Of a stretch of 21,966 bases of DNA, positions 19,569 to 21,966 are shown one piece after another. The DNA comes from Saccoglossus kowalevskii (Eukaryota > Hemichordata > Enteropneusta > Harrimaniidae): the NCBI RefSeq assembly GCF_000003605.2, contig NW_003109081.1, forward strand, positions 207,995-229,960, written 5' to 3'. Under the pieces are notes generated by a model. The model saw nothing but the letters and a program-made list of their open reading frames with translations, made no database searches and had not been told where the DNA came from. The position numbers and the translations under genes were made by a program. Numbering within the stretch: position 1 is the stretch's first letter; each line of letters starts with the position of its first letter.

Positions 19569-20104
19569 CTGCAATTCATGGAAAAACATTTGTACAAATC
19601 TTATCTTCCAGGTTATTTCGAGTGAAAAACGCATTCAATTACTATCGGAAGTGCACGACAGCTTTTGGTTTAAAAAATTGCATCATGGAATTTAAAGTTT
19701 GTTTTATTGTGGACTAAGCCAAATTCATGGAAATGCACCAAACCTGGCTGAAACATGGAAAGTCAGTTGCAGGTCTCTCAAGTAGTTTGCTGCCATTTCA
19801 ATTTAACATCATATTTCCATATTTTCCATGCTACATCTTTAAGGATTCATAATGAAAATGTATGGTCACCGTACTTAATTTGCAGCAAAACTGAAAAACA
19901 AATCCATGAAAATTGTTTTGGTTCCTATATGGTATTGGTTAAATAATTTCCTTGTATCTCAAAATTGAGCACGATTAGAGAATGAAAAAGATCATGTATT
20001 ATAGTCACCCTAGAATGTGTGTATTGTTAAAATGCTTTACCATATACTATAAAAATTCTTTCTGGATGGACCATTTTTGCATATTGTAACAGTTTAAATC
20101 GGAG
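19569..20104. other. AT-rich noncoding stretch, no gene recognised
   Basis: The short frame at 19755-19946 has no recognisable domain. Nothing else is visible. Confidence 0.5.
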
Positions 20105-20640
20105 ATATTTTTTTTTAACTCAACAGTCCATCAGACCGTTGAGCTATTGCGATCATGCGGCGTCCGTTGGTGAACGACTTTTTTGAACCGTTTGCTTCGA
20201 TTTTTGGTCTGTAGGTGTCTGAGGAGTTGGAGACAGACGTGAGAAGACGATCCGCCAAAAACTCTGCAAATTGTCATTTTTAACTTCTCAAAAATCGTTA
20301 GCCGGAATGCTTTCATATTTGCCTTAGACAGTCCTCTCTCAGATTTGTTCATTTGGTGGAATTATCTTTAATTTTCTGTTGTTGGCGAATTTTTCAATTA
20401 TTATTAGTCCCCGTTCAGCGAAGCCTGAAAGGGGAGTACTAGAATTACTTTCTTTCTCATTTTCAAGTTTCTGCAAGTCATCTCTCACATTTTTTCAGGG
20501 ACTCTGCAGCAGATGTCAATGAAACTTGGCAGGTTGGTGAGCATGTCTGTGTTACATATGCACGTAATTTTTGTTTCTTGATCTGAAAATCCTAAGTGGG
20601 TCTTTTTCAAGATTTTCATCAAAAATTACCTCTCCCTACT
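20105..20640 (+). repeat. Dispersed invertebrate-type repeat(s)
   Basis: The stretch has a GCGGCGTCCGTTGGTGAACG block, then GTCATTTTTAACTTCTCAAA and AATCGTTAGCCGGAATGCTT, a pattern I recall from abundant invertebrate repeats. It continues into a hairpin at 20409-20434 (CCCCGTTCAG pairing with CTGAAAGGGG around CGAAGC) and then AATGAAACTTGGCAGG, another typical repeat tag. The minus-strand frame at 20131-20352 is a by-product. These may be two adjacent repeats joined near 20400. Confidence 0.5.
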
Positions 20641-21654
20641 ACACTGACATACCTAATATAATCAAACCTAACTAAATGAAACACAAACTCAGTTTGCACT
20701 ATATATCAAAAATACAGAGCTAAGAAACCCAAACACTTAGGACAACTGAGATTAAGAATTTGTATTACAGAAAATATTCACAAACAGTATGAAGATGCAT
20801 CATGCCTTATAATCATGAATGTAAAATTGTTATTACATAGTATGCACTGTTTAAAATAATAACTTTTTATTTTGAAAAACATGAGTGTTGTATATGTCCT
20901 TTATGTGTGCAGTTTTTAAGTAATGAAATCCTTGATTTGCTAAATATTTTCTAAGAACAAATAATGTTGATTTTATGAGCAGAGAAACCTTGAAGCACTT
21001 GCAGAGTATCAGGAGTTACTGTCGCGACAGTTCTAGTGAACAAAAACGTCAGTGTAGTGACATTTTAATGTCAAAGGTTGGTACTGGTACTCCTACCGTC
21101 GATGGGCGTGGTAACAATTACCTTCCAATGGCCCCCATGCAGTTTCAGCATCTCTCGGCCGTCAACATCGGGCATGGCTCAAGTACAGTGTCGGGGAAAT
21201 ATCTCCACAGGTGAAACGGTATGCTCAAGCTTAGTCGCCACAGAAAACGACAACAGAATCCTCGAAAACGACAACTTGAAAAATTTCAAACCGCCATGCT
21301 CAAATTTTACTACTCTTAACAAATTGTAATGTATTAATCCGTGTCACATGGTTCGTCAGAAAATCTATCACAATTGGTCTGTTCTGTTTATCTATACATG
21401 TCCAGCCTCTAGACAGTGTGTTTAATACAGCCAGGTTGGAAAATGTTTGTGCATACGTACTCTTGGCGGTCAGGACGTCACGATGCCACCTAGGCATGCT
21501 CTTGGCAGAACATTGTAGTTTATAGACGCGTGTTTATGGAAAACAGCGTATTTGCAAAAACGTGAGAATTAATTACTACCGAACAGTATCACTGACTTGG
21601 CTGAAGGACATTGTGAATCATGGCCAAATTGTATAGAAAACTAACTTGACTGAA
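20641..21654. other. Noncoding or unassignable stretch
   Basis: A 79-codon ATG frame at 20975-21214 (MSRETLKHLQSIRS... to ...STVSGKYLHR) is the best open frame. It has no recognisable domain, and an overlapping frame is open as well. I cannot call it a gene. Confidence 0.3.
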
Positions 21655-21964
21655 TTACTGCCAGATTGGAGACATGAGGTCACTGACCTGACCACTGGAA
21701 CAAAAGGATAGAAATAACCTTTGTCCCCACTCCTGCACTCCTCCTGGAGAAACCCCAGTGGAATTGGGAGCACATGTAGATGCAGTCTTCCCTTGGTGAC
21801 CGAGGTGTGAGCAGGTTGTGGTCATGGTCTCTCCCTTCAAGTTGTGAAGAGACTCGGGCCATGCTGCATGAAAACTGAACAAAGAGCTCTACTGGGCCTC
21901 CACATGGGTAAAAAATAATATGGCTTCTTCCCACTTCACTTTTTATGGGTTTCTGCAGTTTCAC
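21655..21964 (-). other. GC-richer patch with two open minus frames, cut by the window edge
   Basis: Composition rises clearly above the flanks, and two overlapping minus-strand frames stay open for 94 and 75 codons. One reads SSQLEGRDHDHNLLTPRSPR. I recognise no domain. Two frames open together, with a repeat-like look (CTGGAGAAACCCCAGTGGAA on the plus strand), suggest a transposon or SINE-type repeat rather than an exon. Confidence 0.3.
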
Positions 21965-21966
21965 TC

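Noticed and set aside
20131-20352. 73-codon minus-strand frame as a gene
   Set aside because: It lies within a sequence with the hallmarks of a dispersed invertebrate repeat.
20975-21329. Overlapping ATG frames (79 and 83 codons) as a gene
   Set aside because: Two different frames are open over the same bases, neither has a recognisable domain, and there is no splice support.

Overview
The window looks like intergenic or intronic DNA from an animal, most likely a marine invertebrate. It is AT-rich and dense with diverged repeats, microsatellites, a MITE and transposon relics. It has no prokaryotic gene packing: no operons and no ribosome-binding-site/ORF trains. I see no intact conserved protein gene, tRNA, rRNA or CRISPR array. 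Two repeats, near 13.1-13.7 kb and 20.1-20.6 kb, resemble dispersed repeats I associate with molluscs, other lophotrochozoans and lancelets. That is memory, not a search, so the phylum is unresolved.

Layout. 0-2.5 kb: two diverged repeat families, each present twice, in the order A1-B1-A2-B2. 2.5-4.9 kb: mostly unremarkable AT-rich DNA, with an AT palindrome at 3.11 kb and a 194-bp MITE at 3.79-3.98 kb. 4.99-7.16 kb: a large minisatellite of about 68 copies of a 32-bp unit with higher-order structure. Its minus strand lacks stops in all three frames and so produces long spurious-looking ORFs. 7.75-8.46 kb: a possible solo LTR in minus orientation. 9.2 kb: a detached fragment of the minisatellite. 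9.5-11.5 kb: another repeated pair (C1/C2), possible tRNA-derived SINE relics and a degenerate tandem repeat.

The only recognisable protein-coding history is a plus-strand, hAT-transposase-like gene in pieces. At 11.72-12.20 kb there is a start codon, a PCNA-binding (PIP-box-like) motif and a TTF-type zinc-finger region. At 16.71-17.53 kb there is the C-terminal hAT dimerisation region, followed by an acidic tail and an AATAAA signal. Both pieces are on the same strand and in the correct order, but they carry frameshifts and stops and the catalytic middle is not visible. This is most simply a decayed ZNF862/KIAA1586-type hAT element or domesticated relative.

The 17.6-22 kb part holds a 46-bp duplication, a frameshifted unrecognised coding relic at 18.84-19.14 kb, a cluster of promoter-type motifs ending at an ATG at 19.49 kb, a dispersed repeat, and an unidentified GC-richer patch at the right edge. 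Most ORFs longer than 60 codons here begin at non-ATG codons or sit inside repeats, and I do not treat them as genes.
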